Shown here: piece by piece, positions 38,554 to 47,272 of the stretch
Position numbering within the stretch: position 1 is the first letter of the stretch
Layout of the letters: every line of letters begins with the position of its first letter
Origin: Mycobacterium sp. M26
GTDB lineage: Bacteria > Actinomycetota > Actinomycetes > Mycobacteriales > Mycobacteriaceae
Assembly: GCF_001494595.1 (NCBI RefSeq)
Contig: NZ_LN929908.1
Location: 1,091,716-1,155,715, forward strand
Reading direction: 5' to 3'
DNA length: 64,000 bases
Made by a program: the position numbers and the translations under genes
The notes under the pieces: generated by a model
The model's input: the letters and a program-made list of their open reading frames with translations, nothing else
Told to the model about the DNA's origin: nothing
The model's database searches: none

Positions 38554-38946
38554 GTGCCGCGCATACCACTGGTGGATTACCTCGTCCTCGACGATCAACC
38601 CCACCTCGTCGCCAACGAGTGCACCAGCTGTGGAGCCCGCTTTTTCGACCGGCGCAGCGGCTGTGCCAGCTGCAGTGGTCGGGACTTCCGCCCGGTGCGG
38701 ATCGCCGACACCGGCACGCTGCGGACGTTCACGATTGTGAGCTTCGCCGCCGAAGGAGTCGATGTGCCGTTCGTGGCCGGCGTTGTCGACTGTGATGGCA
38801 CCAGCGTGCGCGGCAACATCGTCAACGTGCCGCCCGACCCCGAACACGTCACCACGGGAATGAAGGTGCGGTTGACCACCGTCCCGGTGGGCGTGGATCA
38901 CACGGGTGTTGAAGCGGTCGGATACGGCTTCGAGCCGGCGGAATAG
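38554..38946 (+). CDS. Zn-ribbon OB-fold protein (DUF35 family), partner of the thiolase
   Basis: 130 residues. A rubredoxin-like zinc ribbon CTSCGARFFDRRSGCASC (about 22-39) is followed by an OB fold (IADTGTLRTFTIVSF and onward). DUF35 proteins form complexes with thiolase-like or hydratase subunits (for example ChsH2, Ltp2 partners) and help bind acyl-CoA. GTG at 38554 with AAGGAG upstream; an in-frame ATG at 38512 is possible. Eight bases before the thiolase gene, so they probably form a heteromer. Confidence 0.88.
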   Translation: MPRIPLVDYLVLDDQPHLVANECTSCGARFFDRRSGCASCSGRDFRPVRIADTGTLRTFTIVSFAAEGVDVPFVAGVVDCDGTSVRGNIVNVPPDPEHVTTGMKVRLTTVPVGVDHTGVEAVGYGFEPAE

Positions 38947-38954
38947 GAGTCACC

Positions 38955-40154
38955 ATGGCTGACAACGTGTGGATCCTCGGCATCTACATGACCAAGTTCG
39001 GTAAGCACAAGGACTCCGATGTTCTCGACCTGGCCTCGGAGGCCGCCTTCGGGGCGCTTGCCGACGCCGGGGTCTCGATCAGTGACATCGGTGTGATCGG
39101 TGCCGGAAACCTGATGGGGCCGCCCGGTTTCGGGCAGACCCTGCAGAAGCAGATCGGTCAGACCGGGGTGCCGGTGTTCAACGTCAACAACGCCTGTGCC
39201 ACCGGAGCGACCGCCTTGCGGGTCGCGATCATGGCGATCAAGGCGGGGGAGGCCGACCTGGGCCTGGCCGTCGGCGTCGAGAAGCTGGCCGGTGCCGGCC
39301 TGCTGACCGGCAATGCTCGCTCGGCCGAGGGTGATCAGTGGGTTCCGAAAGGACGCTTCGGTGCCGTGGCGCCGCTGGACGGCCGGGTCGGCACCGAGAC
39401 CATGCCGGGGGTGTTTGCCCAGATCGGTATGGAATACGGGCACCGGTACGGTGGTGCGGACTTCGAGCTGTTCGCCTCGATCTCGGAGAAGAACCACGCC
39501 CACTCGACGCTGAATCCCAAAGCGGCCTACCAGAAGCGCTTCACCCTCGAGGAGATCATGAACGACATCATGATCGCCTACCCGAACACCCGGCCGATGT
39601 GTTCGGCCAACTGTGACGGTGCCGCCGCGGCGGTCGTGGTCAGCGAGACCAAACTGCGCACGCTGTCCCTCGAGCAGCAGCGCCGGGCCGTGAAGATCAG
39701 CGCGTCGATCCTGACCACCGACCCGTACCAGGAGGCCTGCCAAATCCTGCCGGACGTCAACACGCTGACCCGCCAGGCCGCGAAGCAAGCCTTCGAGCAG
39801 GCCGGTATCGGTCCCGAGGATCTGGATCTGGTGGAGTTGCACGACTGCTTCGCCACCGCCGAACTCGTGCACTACGACAATCTTGGGCTCTGCGAACCGG
39901 GTGGCGCGGTGGACTTCTTCAAGTCTGGCGCCACCTGGCGAGACGGCCGGCTTCCGGTCAACGTCTCTGGTGGCCTGGAGTCCAAAGGGCACCCCATCGC
40001 GGCGACCGGCATCGCCAACATCTGGGAGATCGCCACCCACCTGCGCGGTGAGGCGGGTGAGCGCCAGATCGAAGGGGCCAGGGTCGGTCTGGCACACGTC
40101 ATCGGACTGGGCTCGGCGTGCGGCATCCACGTGCTGGAGAAGTCGGCACTCTAG
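38955..40154 (+). CDS. Thiolase-family / SCP-x-type lipid-transfer acyltransferase
   Basis: 399 residues with the thiolase fold. The nucleophilic Cys is at about 81 in NNACATGATAL; ELHDCFATAE, GGLESKGHPIAATG and a C-terminal GLGSACGIHVLE are present. The pattern is that of the sterol-carrier-protein thiolase/Ltp group rather than of degradative FadA. With the DUF35 protein upstream it likely makes a complex that cleaves or condenses a bulky acyl-CoA, perhaps in steroid or branched lipid catabolism; substrate unknown. ATG with GGAGTCACC upstream. Confidence 0.88.
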   Translation: MADNVWILGIYMTKFGKHKDSDVLDLASEAAFGALADAGVSISDIGVIGAGNLMGPPGFGQTLQKQIGQTGVPVFNVNNACATGATALRVAIMAIKAGEADLGLAVGVEKLAGAGLLTGNARSAEGDQWVPKGRFGAVAPLDGRVGTETMPGVFAQIGMEYGHRYGGADFELFASISEKNHAHSTLNPKAAYQKRFTLEEIMNDIMIAYPNTRPMCSANCDGAAAAVVVSETKLRTLSLEQQRRAVKISASILTTDPYQEACQILPDVNTLTRQAAKQAFEQAGIGPEDLDLVELHDCFATAELVHYDNLGLCEPGGAVDFFKSGATWRDGRLPVNVSGGLESKGHPIAATGIANIWEIATHLRGEAGERQIEGARVGLAHVIGLGSACGIHVLEKSAL

Positions 40155-40169
40155 GGGCGGTGCGCACCG

Positions 40170-40175
40170 TAGGAT
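40170..40175 (+). promoter_or_regulatory. Putative -10 element of the glutaminase gene (leaderless)
   Basis: TAGGAT ends 7 nt before the GTG at 40183. It lies in the 28-base gap behind the thiolase, so the glutaminase gene can be transcribed on its own. Confidence 0.45.
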
Positions 40176-40182
40176 CGCCACG

Positions 40183-41472
40183 GTGTCCGAACTGGTGCAG
40201 CGCTACCTCGATCAGGTCGTCGCGGAGTTCGCCGGGGTCACCGACGGGGCGCTGGCCGACTACATCCCGGAGTTGACTGAGGTCGACCCCTCCGGCTTCG
40301 GATTAGCGGTGTCTTCCTCGGATGGTTTCGTCTACGAATCCGGCGACGCCCGAACCGAATTCACCATCCAGTCGATCTCCAAGCCGTTCACCTACGCCCT
40401 AGCCCTCGACCAGGTCGGGGAGGTCGCCGTCGACGCCAAGATCGGTGTCGAACCCTCGGGTGAGGCATTCAACGAGATCAGCGTCGACGACACCACCAAG
40501 ACTCCCAAGAACCCGATGATCAACGCCGGGGCGATCGCCGCCGTCGCACTGGTGCCCGGGGCCAGCCCCGACGAGCGGTTCGACACGATCCGGGACTTCT
40601 ACTCGGCCTGTGCGGGCCGACCGTTGGAACTCGACGAAGACGTCTACCACTCCGAGAAGGCCACCGGCAGCCGCAACCGTGCGATCGCCTACATGCTCGA
40701 CAGTTTCGGCGTGCTTGCCGACGATCCCGACGACGTGCTCGACGTGTACTTCCGGCAGTGCTCGCTGCGCGTCACCAGTGTCGATCTCGCCCGGATGGGC
40801 GCGACCCTGGCCCGCGGCGGAATCAACCCGCAGACCGGTCGACGGGTCACCAGCACGCGGGTAGTGCAGCGCACGCTGTCGGTGATGGTCACCTGCGGCA
40901 TGTACAACGCCGCCGGCGACTGGGTCAGTGCGGTGGGCCTGCCGGCCAAAAGTGGCGTTGGCGGCGGGATCGTCGCCGTGCTGCCGGGACAGCTGGGCAT
41001 CGGGGTCTACTCGCCGCTACTGGATTCTCGCGGCAACAGCGTGCGGGGAGTCCTTGTGTGCCGCAGTCTTTCCGAACAGCTGGGTCTGCACTTTCTGACC
41101 GTCAGCCGCGAGTCGCGCTCGACGATCCGCGCCATCTACGAGCCCGTCACGGGCATCCGGGTCTACGAATTGCACGGCGACCTGATGTTCGCCGGCGTGG
41201 AACAGGTGGCCCGTACGGTGCAGCGCAATGTTGCCGATTTCAAGGTGGCCATCGTCGACGTCACCCGCGTCGACGATATCAACGACTCCGCCCGCGATCT
41301 GCTCGCCGGGGTGAGCCGGGCGCTGCGCGACGCCGGCAAGCAGGGCTTCGTCGTCGACCCCGACCGGGTGGTGATCAGGCCCGAGCGCGGCTACGACGAC
41401 GTCGTGTTCAGCACGGTCGAGGATGCCCTGTCCACCGCCGAAAGAGTGTTGCGCACCAACCCGATTCGCTAG
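40183..41472 (+). CDS. glsA: Glutaminase with C-terminal STAS domain
   Basis: Hydrolyses glutamine to glutamate and ammonia. 429 residues: serine-dependent glutaminase domain (about 1-300) with the S-x-x-K catalytic pair in SISKPFTYA (S64 and K67), NPMINAGAI, and GVGGGIVAVLPG. A STAS domain (about 325-425, RVYELHGDLMFAGVEQV and DVTRVDDINDSARDLL) may sense a nucleotide or bind a partner. Start GTG chosen because a -10 box precedes it by 7 bases. Ends on a 4-base overlap (CTAG) with the convergent adenylate cyclase. Confidence 0.94.
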   Translation: MSELVQRYLDQVVAEFAGVTDGALADYIPELTEVDPSGFGLAVSSSDGFVYESGDARTEFTIQSISKPFTYALALDQVGEVAVDAKIGVEPSGEAFNEISVDDTTKTPKNPMINAGAIAAVALVPGASPDERFDTIRDFYSACAGRPLELDEDVYHSEKATGSRNRAIAYMLDSFGVLADDPDDVLDVYFRQCSLRVTSVDLARMGATLARGGINPQTGRRVTSTRVVQRTLSVMVTCGMYNAAGDWVSAVGLPAKSGVGGGIVAVLPGQLGIGVYSPLLDSRGNSVRGVLVCRSLSEQLGLHFLTVSRESRSTIRAIYEPVTGIRVYELHGDLMFAGVEQVARTVQRNVADFKVAIVDVTRVDDINDSARDLLAGVSRALRDAGKQGFVVDPDRVVIRPERGYDDVVFSTVEDALSTAERVLRTNPIR

Positions 41473-43082
41473 CCGAGCTGGGCCAGCGTGGCGAGTTGGG
41501 TGGGCTGCTCGTAGCCGCGCAGCGTGACCGCCTCCGCCAGTTCCCAATAGCGGCTTTCATCGTCGTCGGCCGCGGTCACTGTCACCGCCGAGGCCAGTAC
41601 CCGATGCGGACGGTTCTTGGCCAGTTCGGATAGTCGCGCCGCCTCGTTGACCGGCTCACCGATCACGGTGTATTCGAAACGTTCGTTGGCGCCGACGTTT
41701 CCGGCCACCACCTGCCCGGCAGCCACCCCGATTCCCGCCGGGCACTCCGGTACCTCGCGCTCCAGGCGGGTGACGATCGCCCGGGCCGCGGCCAGCGCGT
41801 CGTCCTCGGGGGTGTCCAGGGTGACCGGTGCGCCGAAGATCGCCAGCGTCGCGTCGCCCTCGAACTTGTTGACCAGTCCGTGGTGGCGGTTAACCTCTTC
41901 GACGATCACTGAGAAGAACCGATTGAGCAGGCTGACAACCTCTTTCGGGGGCAGAGTGCTCACCAGTTGGGTCGACCCGACGATATCGACGAAGATGACG
42001 GCGACGTGGCGCTCTTCGCCACCGAGGGTGGGCTTCTGCTGCTCGGCCGCCGCGGCCACCTCGCGGCCGACGTGGCGGCCGAACAGATCGCGTACCCGTT
42101 CGCGCTCCCGCAGCCCGCCGACCATGGAGTTGAACCCGCGTTGCAGTTCCCCGAGTTCGGTGCCGTCGAACACCACCAGGTTGGCGCCGAGGTCGCCGTC
42201 CTCGACGCGCTTGAGTGCCTCGCGTACTACCCGCACCGGAGTTGCGATGAGCCAGGCCAGAATCCAGGTCAGCAGGAAACCGAAGATGAATGTCGCCAGC
42301 GAGGTGATCAGGATCGCGACTTCCAGCTGCGTCTTGGTGAGGTTCTGCAGGATGAGCGAGAACAGCGCCACCAAACCGATGCCGATCACCGGGAGACCGG
42401 AGCCCAGCAACCATACGGTCATGGTGCGGCCCATGATCCCGGGGGCCAATCGGTGCGGTGGGGGACCCGCCGCCAGCGCCTGGGCGGCCACCGGACGGAT
42501 CGCGAACTCGGTCAACAGGTAGGCACTGGTCGCCACGATCACCCCGCATACCCCGACGCCGAACGCCAGACGGGGGATGAAGTCGGAGTCGTACATGCCG
42601 TAGAGGATGGTGAACACCGTCGTGCCGACCGCCCAGAGCACGAGCTGGGCGCTCGCGACACGCCACGGCGTGAAGAACGCGTTGCGCTGGTCGGCGCGCG
42701 TCGGTGGCCTGCCGTCGATGGCCCAGCGCAGGTCGTTGACCGTGCGGGTGGTAATCCACCAGCTACCGAACGCCAGCGCTGCGGCACCGTAGGCCGGGAC
42801 CACTGCGAACGTGAGCCAGCCGGGTGCGTCACGAAACACGCTGGGCACCGGGAACGTGACCGTGACCAGCAGGATCGCGACCGCGATGCCGATGAGGTTG
42901 ACCGCGAGCATGAAGACGGTGATCAGGGTCTGGATCCGCACCCGCCGCTTGGCGGGACTCTCCGAGACTTTGCCCAGCAGCAACGATCCGTACGCGGGGG
43001 TGCTGGCCAGCCGGCCGCTCTGCCGGGTAACCCGCTCCAACACGCGGCCCAACCGCTGCGCGACACTCGGGCTGGCACTCAT
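41469..43082 (-). CDS. Membrane adenylate cyclase with HAMP domain (class III)
   Basis: 537 residues. Six transmembrane helices in the N-terminal half, the last leading into a HAMP domain (about 270-325, TPVRVVREALKRVEDGDL). The catalytic domain follows (about 345-520) with VIFVDIVGSTQLV (metal Asp), NKFEGDATLAIFGAP (second metal Asp and substrate Lys), and FEYTVIGEPVNEAARL (transition-state Asn/Arg). The metal and base-binding residues appear intact, so it should make cAMP. M. tuberculosis has three such genes in tandem here (Rv1318c-Rv1320c); only one is present. Confidence 0.94.
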   Translation of the reverse strand: MSASPSVAQRLGRVLERVTRQSGRLASTPAYGSLLLGKVSESPAKRRVRIQTLITVFMLAVNLIGIAVAILLVTVTFPVPSVFRDAPGWLTFAVVPAYGAAALAFGSWWITTRTVNDLRWAIDGRPPTRADQRNAFFTPWRVASAQLVLWAVGTTVFTILYGMYDSDFIPRLAFGVGVCGVIVATSAYLLTEFAIRPVAAQALAAGPPPHRLAPGIMGRTMTVWLLGSGLPVIGIGLVALFSLILQNLTKTQLEVAILITSLATFIFGFLLTWILAWLIATPVRVVREALKRVEDGDLGANLVVFDGTELGELQRGFNSMVGGLRERERVRDLFGRHVGREVAAAAEQQKPTLGGEERHVAVIFVDIVGSTQLVSTLPPKEVVSLLNRFFSVIVEEVNRHHGLVNKFEGDATLAIFGAPVTLDTPEDDALAAARAIVTRLEREVPECPAGIGVAAGQVVAGNVGANERFEYTVIGEPVNEAARLSELAKNRPHRVLASAVTVTAADDDESRYWELAEAVTLRGYEQPTQLATLAQLG

Positions 43083-43119
43083 GGTGGCGTCAGCCTAATT
43101 CGTCAGGGCCCGGACGCCC

Positions 43120-43125
43120 TAAGCT
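43120..43125 (+). promoter_or_regulatory. Putative -10 element of nucS (leaderless)
   Basis: TAAGCT ends 6 nt before the GTG of nucS. On the opposite strand TAGGCT lies 9 nt before the cyclase ATG, so two promoters face away from each other within about 50 bases. Confidence 0.5.
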
Positions 43126-43131
43126 TGGCCC

Positions 43132-43803
43132 GTGCGCCTCGTCATCGCCCAGTGCACCGTCGACTATGTCGGCCGGCTCACCGCTCATCTGCCGTCGGCT
43201 CGACGACTGCTGCTCGTCAAGGCCGACGGATCGGTCAGCGTGCACGCCGACGACCGTGCCTACAAGCCGCTGAACTGGATGAGCCCGCCCTGCTGGCTGA
43301 CCGAGGACGGTGACGGCCCGCAGCCGGTCTGGGTGGTGGAGAACAAGGCCGGGGAGCAGCTGCGCATCACCCTGGAGGCCGTCGAGCACGACTCCAGCCA
43401 CGAGCTGGGTGTCGACCCAGGTCTGGTCAAGGACGGGGTGGAGGCTCACCTGCAGGAGCTGCTGGCCGAGCACATCGAACTGCTCGGTGACGGCTACACC
43501 CTGGTGCGCCGCGAGTACATGACAGCGATCGGCCCGGTGGACATCCTGGCCCGCGACGAGCAGGGCCGCTCGGTGGCCATCGAGATCAAGCGGCGCGGGG
43601 AGATCGACGGCGTCGAGCAGCTGACGCGGTACCTGGAGCTGCTGAACCGGGACAGCCTGCTGGCCCCGGTCAGCGGCGTGTTCGCCGCCCAGCAGATCAA
43701 GCCGCAGGCCCGCACGCTGGCCACCGATCGCGGAATCCGCTGTGTCACACTCGATTACGACAAGATGCGCGGCATGGACAGCGACGAGTTCCGGCTGTTC
43801 TGA
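43132..43803 (+). CDS. nucS: Endonuclease NucS (EndoMS), non-canonical mismatch repair
   Basis: Cuts both strands at mismatches; replaces MutS/MutL in Actinobacteria. 223 residues: N-terminal dimerisation and DNA-binding beta domain, then a RecB-like nuclease core with [35 protein letters not shown] (Asp, Glu and Lys of the PD-(D/E)xK site). The C-terminus ends [11 protein letters not shown], the conserved tail that binds the sliding clamp. GTG start behind a -10 box. Stop overlaps the next start (TGATG). Confidence 0.97.
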   Translation: MRLVIAQCTVDYVGRLTAHLPSARRLLLVKADGSVSVHADDRAYKPLNWMSPPCWLTEDGDGPQPVWVVENKAGEQLRITLEAVEHDSSHELGVDPGLVKDGVEAHLQELLAEHIELLGDGYTLVRREYMTAIGPVDILARDEQGRSVAIEIKRRGEIDGVEQLTRYLELLNRDSLLAPVSGVFAAQQIKPQARTLATDRGIRCVTLDYDKMRGMDSDEFRLF

Positions 43804-44099
43804 TGCCGCGCCGCCGACCGGACCGCCGCCAGGGCACCGGTCTGCCGCCGCTGCCGATGCAGCGCCGCATCGAGGTCGGCCCGGACGGTTACGACTACCA
43901 GGTCCGCCCGGTCGCGGCGGCGCGCGCCGTCAAGACCTACCGATGCCCGGGATGTGATCACGAGATCCGTTCGGCCACGGCACATGTCGTGGTGTGGCGC
44001 GTTGATGATGGCGAGGCCGGGCTGGAGGACCGCCGACACTGGCACACTCCGTGCTGGGCCAACCGCGCATCGCGCGGGCCCACCCGGAAGTGGTCCTGA
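43803..44099 (+). CDS. Conserved actinobacterial small zinc-finger-like protein
   Basis: 98 residues, very basic ends. The centre has CPGCDHEI and then HWHTPCW, a C-x2-C ... H-x-H-x2-C set able to bind zinc. Homologous in position and length to Rv1322, always next to nucS; often annotated loosely as ATP/GTP-binding without a P-loop in sight. Overlap with the nucS stop suggests coupled translation and perhaps a link to DNA or RNA work. Function unknown. Confidence 0.85.
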   Translation: MPRRRPDRRQGTGLPPLPMQRRIEVGPDGYDYQVRPVAAARAVKTYRCPGCDHEIRSATAHVVVWRVDDGEAGLEDRRHWHTPCWANRASRGPTRKWS

Positions 44100-44104
44100 A
44101 GGAC

Positions 44105-44575
44105 TTAGTGCTCAGCGGCCTTTTCGACGAGCTCCACCAGAACGCCCCCGGCGTCCTTGGGGTGGATGAAGTTGATCCGCGAGTTCGCGGTGCCGCGGCG
44201 CGGGGCGTCGTAGATCAGCCGGACACCTTGGCTGCGCAGCTGCTCGGAGATGGCGTCGAGATCGCTCACCCGGTAGGCCATCTGCTGGATGCCGGGGCCG
44301 CGCTTGTCGATGAACTTTGCGATGGTCGAGTTCTCGTCCAGCGGAGCCATCAGCTGGATCTGCGCGCACTCGCTGCCCGCACCCTTCAGCGACAGCATGG
44401 CCTCGCGGATGCCCTGATCTTCGTTGATCTCCTCATGGACGAGGATCATCCCCAGGTGCTCGTGGTACCACTGGATCGCGGCGTCCAGATCGGGCACCGC
44501 GATGCCGATATGGTCAACGGCCGTGACGAGCGCGCCGGCCAGGACGGGACGGGCATCAACTTGCTCAGCGGTCAT
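44105..44575 (-). CDS. mce: Methylmalonyl-CoA epimerase
   Basis: Interconverts (2R)- and (2S)-methylmalonyl-CoA in propionate metabolism. 156 residues of the vicinal oxygen chelate fold: AVDHIGIAVPDLDAAIQWY, the metal residues His (AVDHIG), Gln/His (CAQIQLMAP, GIQQMAYRV) and Glu (GVLVELVE) are present. The ATG at 44575 is used; an upstream prefix is not conserved. Works with adenosylcobalamin-dependent mutase, whose cofactor is made by the enzyme at 27933. Divergent from the thiolase gene. Confidence 0.95.
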   Translation of the reverse strand: MTAEQVDARPVLAGALVTAVDHIGIAVPDLDAAIQWYHEHLGMILVHEEINEDQGIREAMLSLKGAGSECAQIQLMAPLDENSTIAKFIDKRGPGIQQMAYRVSDLDAISEQLRSQGVRLIYDAPRRGTANSRINFIHPKDAGGVLVELVEKAAEH

Positions 44576-44626
44576 AACGCAAAGGTAACCTAACGACATC
44601 GGATCCAACACTGCGGGATCTGTGAT

Positions 44627-44644
44627 TAGCCGCATACCAGCGGC
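44627..44644 (+). promoter_or_regulatory. Small hairpin in the leader of the thiolase gene
   Basis: AGCCGC-ATACCA-GCGGCT is a perfect 6-bp inverted repeat, 23 bases before the start codon and just ahead of the GGAGGT ribosome site. Could be a regulator site or leader hairpin; no partner is known. Confidence 0.35.
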
Positions 44645-44667
44645 TCGAAACGCCTGTGGAGGTAGTC

Positions 44668-45849
44668 ATGACGACGTCTGTGATCGTTGCTGGGGCGCGC
44701 ACGCCCATCGGCAAGCTGTCGGGTTCGCTCAAGGGCTTCTCGGGCAGCGATCTGGGCGGGATCGCCATCAAGGCCGCCTTGGAGAAGGCCGGAGTGCCTG
44801 CCTCGCTGGTCGAGTACGTGATCATGGGCCAGGTGCTGACCGCCGGCGCCGGCCAGATGCCCGCCCGCCAGTCGGCGGTGTCCGCCGGGATCGGCTGGGA
44901 TGTGCCGGCACTGTCGATCAACAAGATGTGCCTGTCCGGGATCGACTCGATCGCCCTGGCCGACCAGCTGATCCGCGCCGGTGAGTTCGACGTCGTCGTT
45001 GCCGGTGGTCAGGAGTCCATGACCCGCGCCCCGCATCTGCTAATGAACAGCCGCGAGGGCTACAAGTACGGCGACGTGACCGTGCTGGACCACCTGGCCT
45101 ACGACGGCCTGCACGACGTGTTCACCGACCAGCCGATGGGTGCGCTGACCGAACAGCGCAACGACGAGGACAAGTTCACCCGCCTCGAGCAGGACGAATT
45201 CGCCGCCGAGTCGCACCAGAAGGCCGCTGCCGCCTGGAAGGACGGCGTGTTCGCCGACGAGGTGGTCCCGGTGTCGATCCCGCAGCGCAAGGGCGACCCG
45301 ATCGAGTTCGCCGAGGACGAGGGCATCCGCGCCAACACCACCGCCGAGTCGCTGTCCGGGCTCAAGCCGGCGTTCCGCAAGGACGGCACCATCACCGCCG
45401 GCTCGGCGTCCCAAATCTCCGACGGCGGTTGCGCTGTCGTGGTGATGAACAAGGCCAAGGCCCAGGAGCTGGGCCTGAGCTGGCTGTGCGAGATCGGCGC
45501 CCACGGCGTGGTCGCCGGACCGGACTCCACCCTGCAGTCCCAGCCCGCCAACGCAATCAAGAAGGCCGCCGCCCGCGAGGGCATCAGCGTCGATCAATTC
45601 GACGTCCTCGAGATCAACGAGGCGTTCGCCGCCGTCGCCCTGGCCTCGACCCGTGAACTGGGCGTCGACCCGGCCAAGGTGAACCGCAACGGCGGTGCGA
45701 TCGCGGTGGGCCACCCGATCGGGATGTCGGGCGCGCGGATCACGCTGCACGCGGCGCTGGAGCTGTCCCGGCGCGGTTCGGGCTACGCGGTGGCGGCGCT
45801 GTGCGGCGCCGGTGGCCAGGGTGACGCGCTGATCCTGCGCGCCGGGTAA
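44668..45849 (+). CDS. fadA4: Acetyl-CoA C-acetyltransferase (FadA4-type thiolase)
   Basis: Joins two acetyl-CoA or cleaves acetoacetyl-CoA. 393 residues: nucleophile Cys in [12 protein letters not shown] (about residue 92), [29 protein letters not shown] (His) and the C-terminal Cys in [18 protein letters not shown] at 44668 has GGAGGT nine bases upstream; an in-frame GTG four codons earlier is weaker. Same place as Rv1323. Confidence 0.95.
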   Translation: MTTSVIVAGARTPIGKLSGSLKGFSGSDLGGIAIKAALEKAGVPASLVEYVIMGQVLTAGAGQMPARQSAVSAGIGWDVPALSINKMCLSGIDSIALADQLIRAGEFDVVVAGGQESMTRAPHLLMNSREGYKYGDVTVLDHLAYDGLHDVFTDQPMGALTEQRNDEDKFTRLEQDEFAAESHQKAAAAWKDGVFADEVVPVSIPQRKGDPIEFAEDEGIRANTTAESLSGLKPAFRKDGTITAGSASQISDGGCAVVVMNKAKAQELGLSWLCEIGAHGVVAGPDSTLQSQPANAIKKAAAREGISVDQFDVLEINEAFAAVALASTRELGVDPAKVNRNGGAIAVGHPIGMSGARITLHAALELSRRGSGYAVAALCGAGGQGDALILRAG

Positions 45850-45908
45850 CCCGGTCTCGTCAACGACGGCGCGTAGTAGCTGGGCGCGCTCTCCGGCACA
45901 ATGGCGCC

Positions 45909-46295
45909 ATGACGAGCACTTTCGACATTCGCAGTACCGCTGGACGGTTCCGGTTGGTGGCGCTGGCCGAAGCGCTGACATGGGTCGGGCTGCTGATCGG
46001 CATGTACTTCAAGTACCTGGGCAGCCCGCGCACGGAGATCGGCGTGAAGATCTTCGGTATGGCCCATGGGCTGGTGTTCATCGCATTCGGAGTGACGGCC
46101 CTACTGGCCGGTATCGCTTACAAGTGGCGCCCGGTGACGTGGTTGCTGGCGTTGCTGGGCAGCATTGTGCCGCTCGGCAGTGTGATCTTCCTCATATGGG
46201 CCGATCGGACCGCGAAACTGGGTCCGGAAACCGGCTCTGAGCACCAGCGCGAGGGGTCTGCGGCGGCGGCGAATTCGGCGCCCTCGGCGACGTGA
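45909..46295 (+). CDS. DUF3817 membrane protein
   Basis: 128 residues with three transmembrane helices and the FRLVALAEALTWVGLLIGMYFKY motif typical of DUF3817 proteins, followed by a Glu/Ala/Ser-rich cytoplasmic tail. Function unknown. CACAAT six bases before the ATG may be a weak -10 of a leaderless mRNA. Confidence 0.85.
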   Translation: MTSTFDIRSTAGRFRLVALAEALTWVGLLIGMYFKYLGSPRTEIGVKIFGMAHGLVFIAFGVTALLAGIAYKWRPVTWLLALLGSIVPLGSVIFLIWADRTAKLGPETGSEHQREGSAAAANSAPSAT

Positions 46296-46308
46296 CAGAC
46301 TTGTGGGC

Positions 46309-47199
46309 GTGACACGTCCACGCCCATCGATTCCGGCCGCACTGGCCGGTGCCGTCGACCTCTCCGGTCTCAAGCAGCGGGCCCAGGCCCCCGCTGGCGG
46401 GAGTGCTCCCGCCGGCGGCGTCGAGATCACCGAAGCCAACTTCGAAGCCGAGGTGCTGGTCCGCTCCGGGCAGGTTCCGGTGGTGGTGGTGCTGTGGTCG
46501 CCGCGCAGTGAGGTCTGCGTCCAGTTGATCGAGGTGTTCGCCAGCCTGGCCGGCGCCGACAACGGCACGTGGTCGCTGGCCACCGTGAACGTCGACGTCG
46601 TGCCGCGGGTGGCGCAGATGTTCGGCATCGAGGCGGTACCCACCGTGGTCGCGCTGGCCGGGGGCCAGCCGCTGGCCAGCTTCCAGGGTCCGCAGCCGCC
46701 CGAGCAGCTGCGGCGCTGGATCGACTCGCTGCTGTCGGCGACGGCCGGAAAGCTCTCCGGGAGCGGCGAATCCGATGAGGTCGAGCAGGTCGATCCCGCG
46801 GTGGCCCAGGCCCGTGAGCACCTGGAGGCCGGTGACTTCGACGCCGCTGCTGTCGCCTATCAGGCGATCCTCGATGGCGACCCGAACCATGCCGAAGCCA
46901 AAGGTGCGCTGCGCCAGATCACCTTCCTGCAGCGCGCCACCGCGCAGCGTCCGGACGCCCTCGATGCTGCCGCCGCAGCACCCGACGATGTCGAGGCGGC
47001 CTTCGCCGCGGCCGATGTAGAGATCCTCAATCAGGATGTCAGCGCGGCCTTCGACCGGCTGATCGCGCTGGTGCGCCGGACTGCCGGTGACGAGCGCACC
47101 GCGGTGCGTACCCGGCTGATCGAGCTCTTCGAACTCTTCGACCCGGCCGACCCGGACGTCATCGCGGGCCGCCGCAATCTCGCCAACGCGCTGTACTAG
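46309..47199 (+). CDS. Thioredoxin-like/TPR co-chaperone (CnoX/YbbN type)
   Basis: 296 residues: thioredoxin fold (about 35-145) followed by TPR-like helices (about 160-296, DPAVAQAREHLEAGDFDAAAVAYQAIL). The active-site CxxC is lost: the equivalent stretch reads LWSPRSEVC with one Cys, so the protein cannot act as a dithiol oxidoreductase. E. coli CnoX is a chlorine-activated holdase with this layout; mycobacterial Rv1324 is the positional homologue. GTG at 46309 is chosen over GTG 46303 by likeness to the tuberculosis N-terminus. Confidence 0.88.
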   Translation: MTRPRPSIPAALAGAVDLSGLKQRAQAPAGGSAPAGGVEITEANFEAEVLVRSGQVPVVVVLWSPRSEVCVQLIEVFASLAGADNGTWSLATVNVDVVPRVAQMFGIEAVPTVVALAGGQPLASFQGPQPPEQLRRWIDSLLSATAGKLSGSGESDEVEQVDPAVAQAREHLEAGDFDAAAVAYQAILDGDPNHAEAKGALRQITFLQRATAQRPDALDAAAAAPDDVEAAFAAADVEILNQDVSAAFDRLIALVRRTAGDERTAVRTRLIELFELFDPADPDVIAGRRNLANALY

Positions 47200-47205
47200 C
47201 CGCCG

Positions 47206-47263
47206 AGATCGACGAATTGGTGCGATCTACTCGCACTGTTGCGCCCGTTTGTCGGGTTGGGCG
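47206..47263. terminator. Hairpins between convergent genes
   Basis: AGATCG/CGATCT (47206-47228) and CGCCC/GGGCG (47242-47263) are two short inverted repeats in the 73-base gap between the CnoX-like gene and glgB. They could end transcripts from both sides. M. tuberculosis has PE_PGRS24 in this gap; here it is absent. Confidence 0.35.
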
Positions 47264-47272
47264 AAAAGGGGG

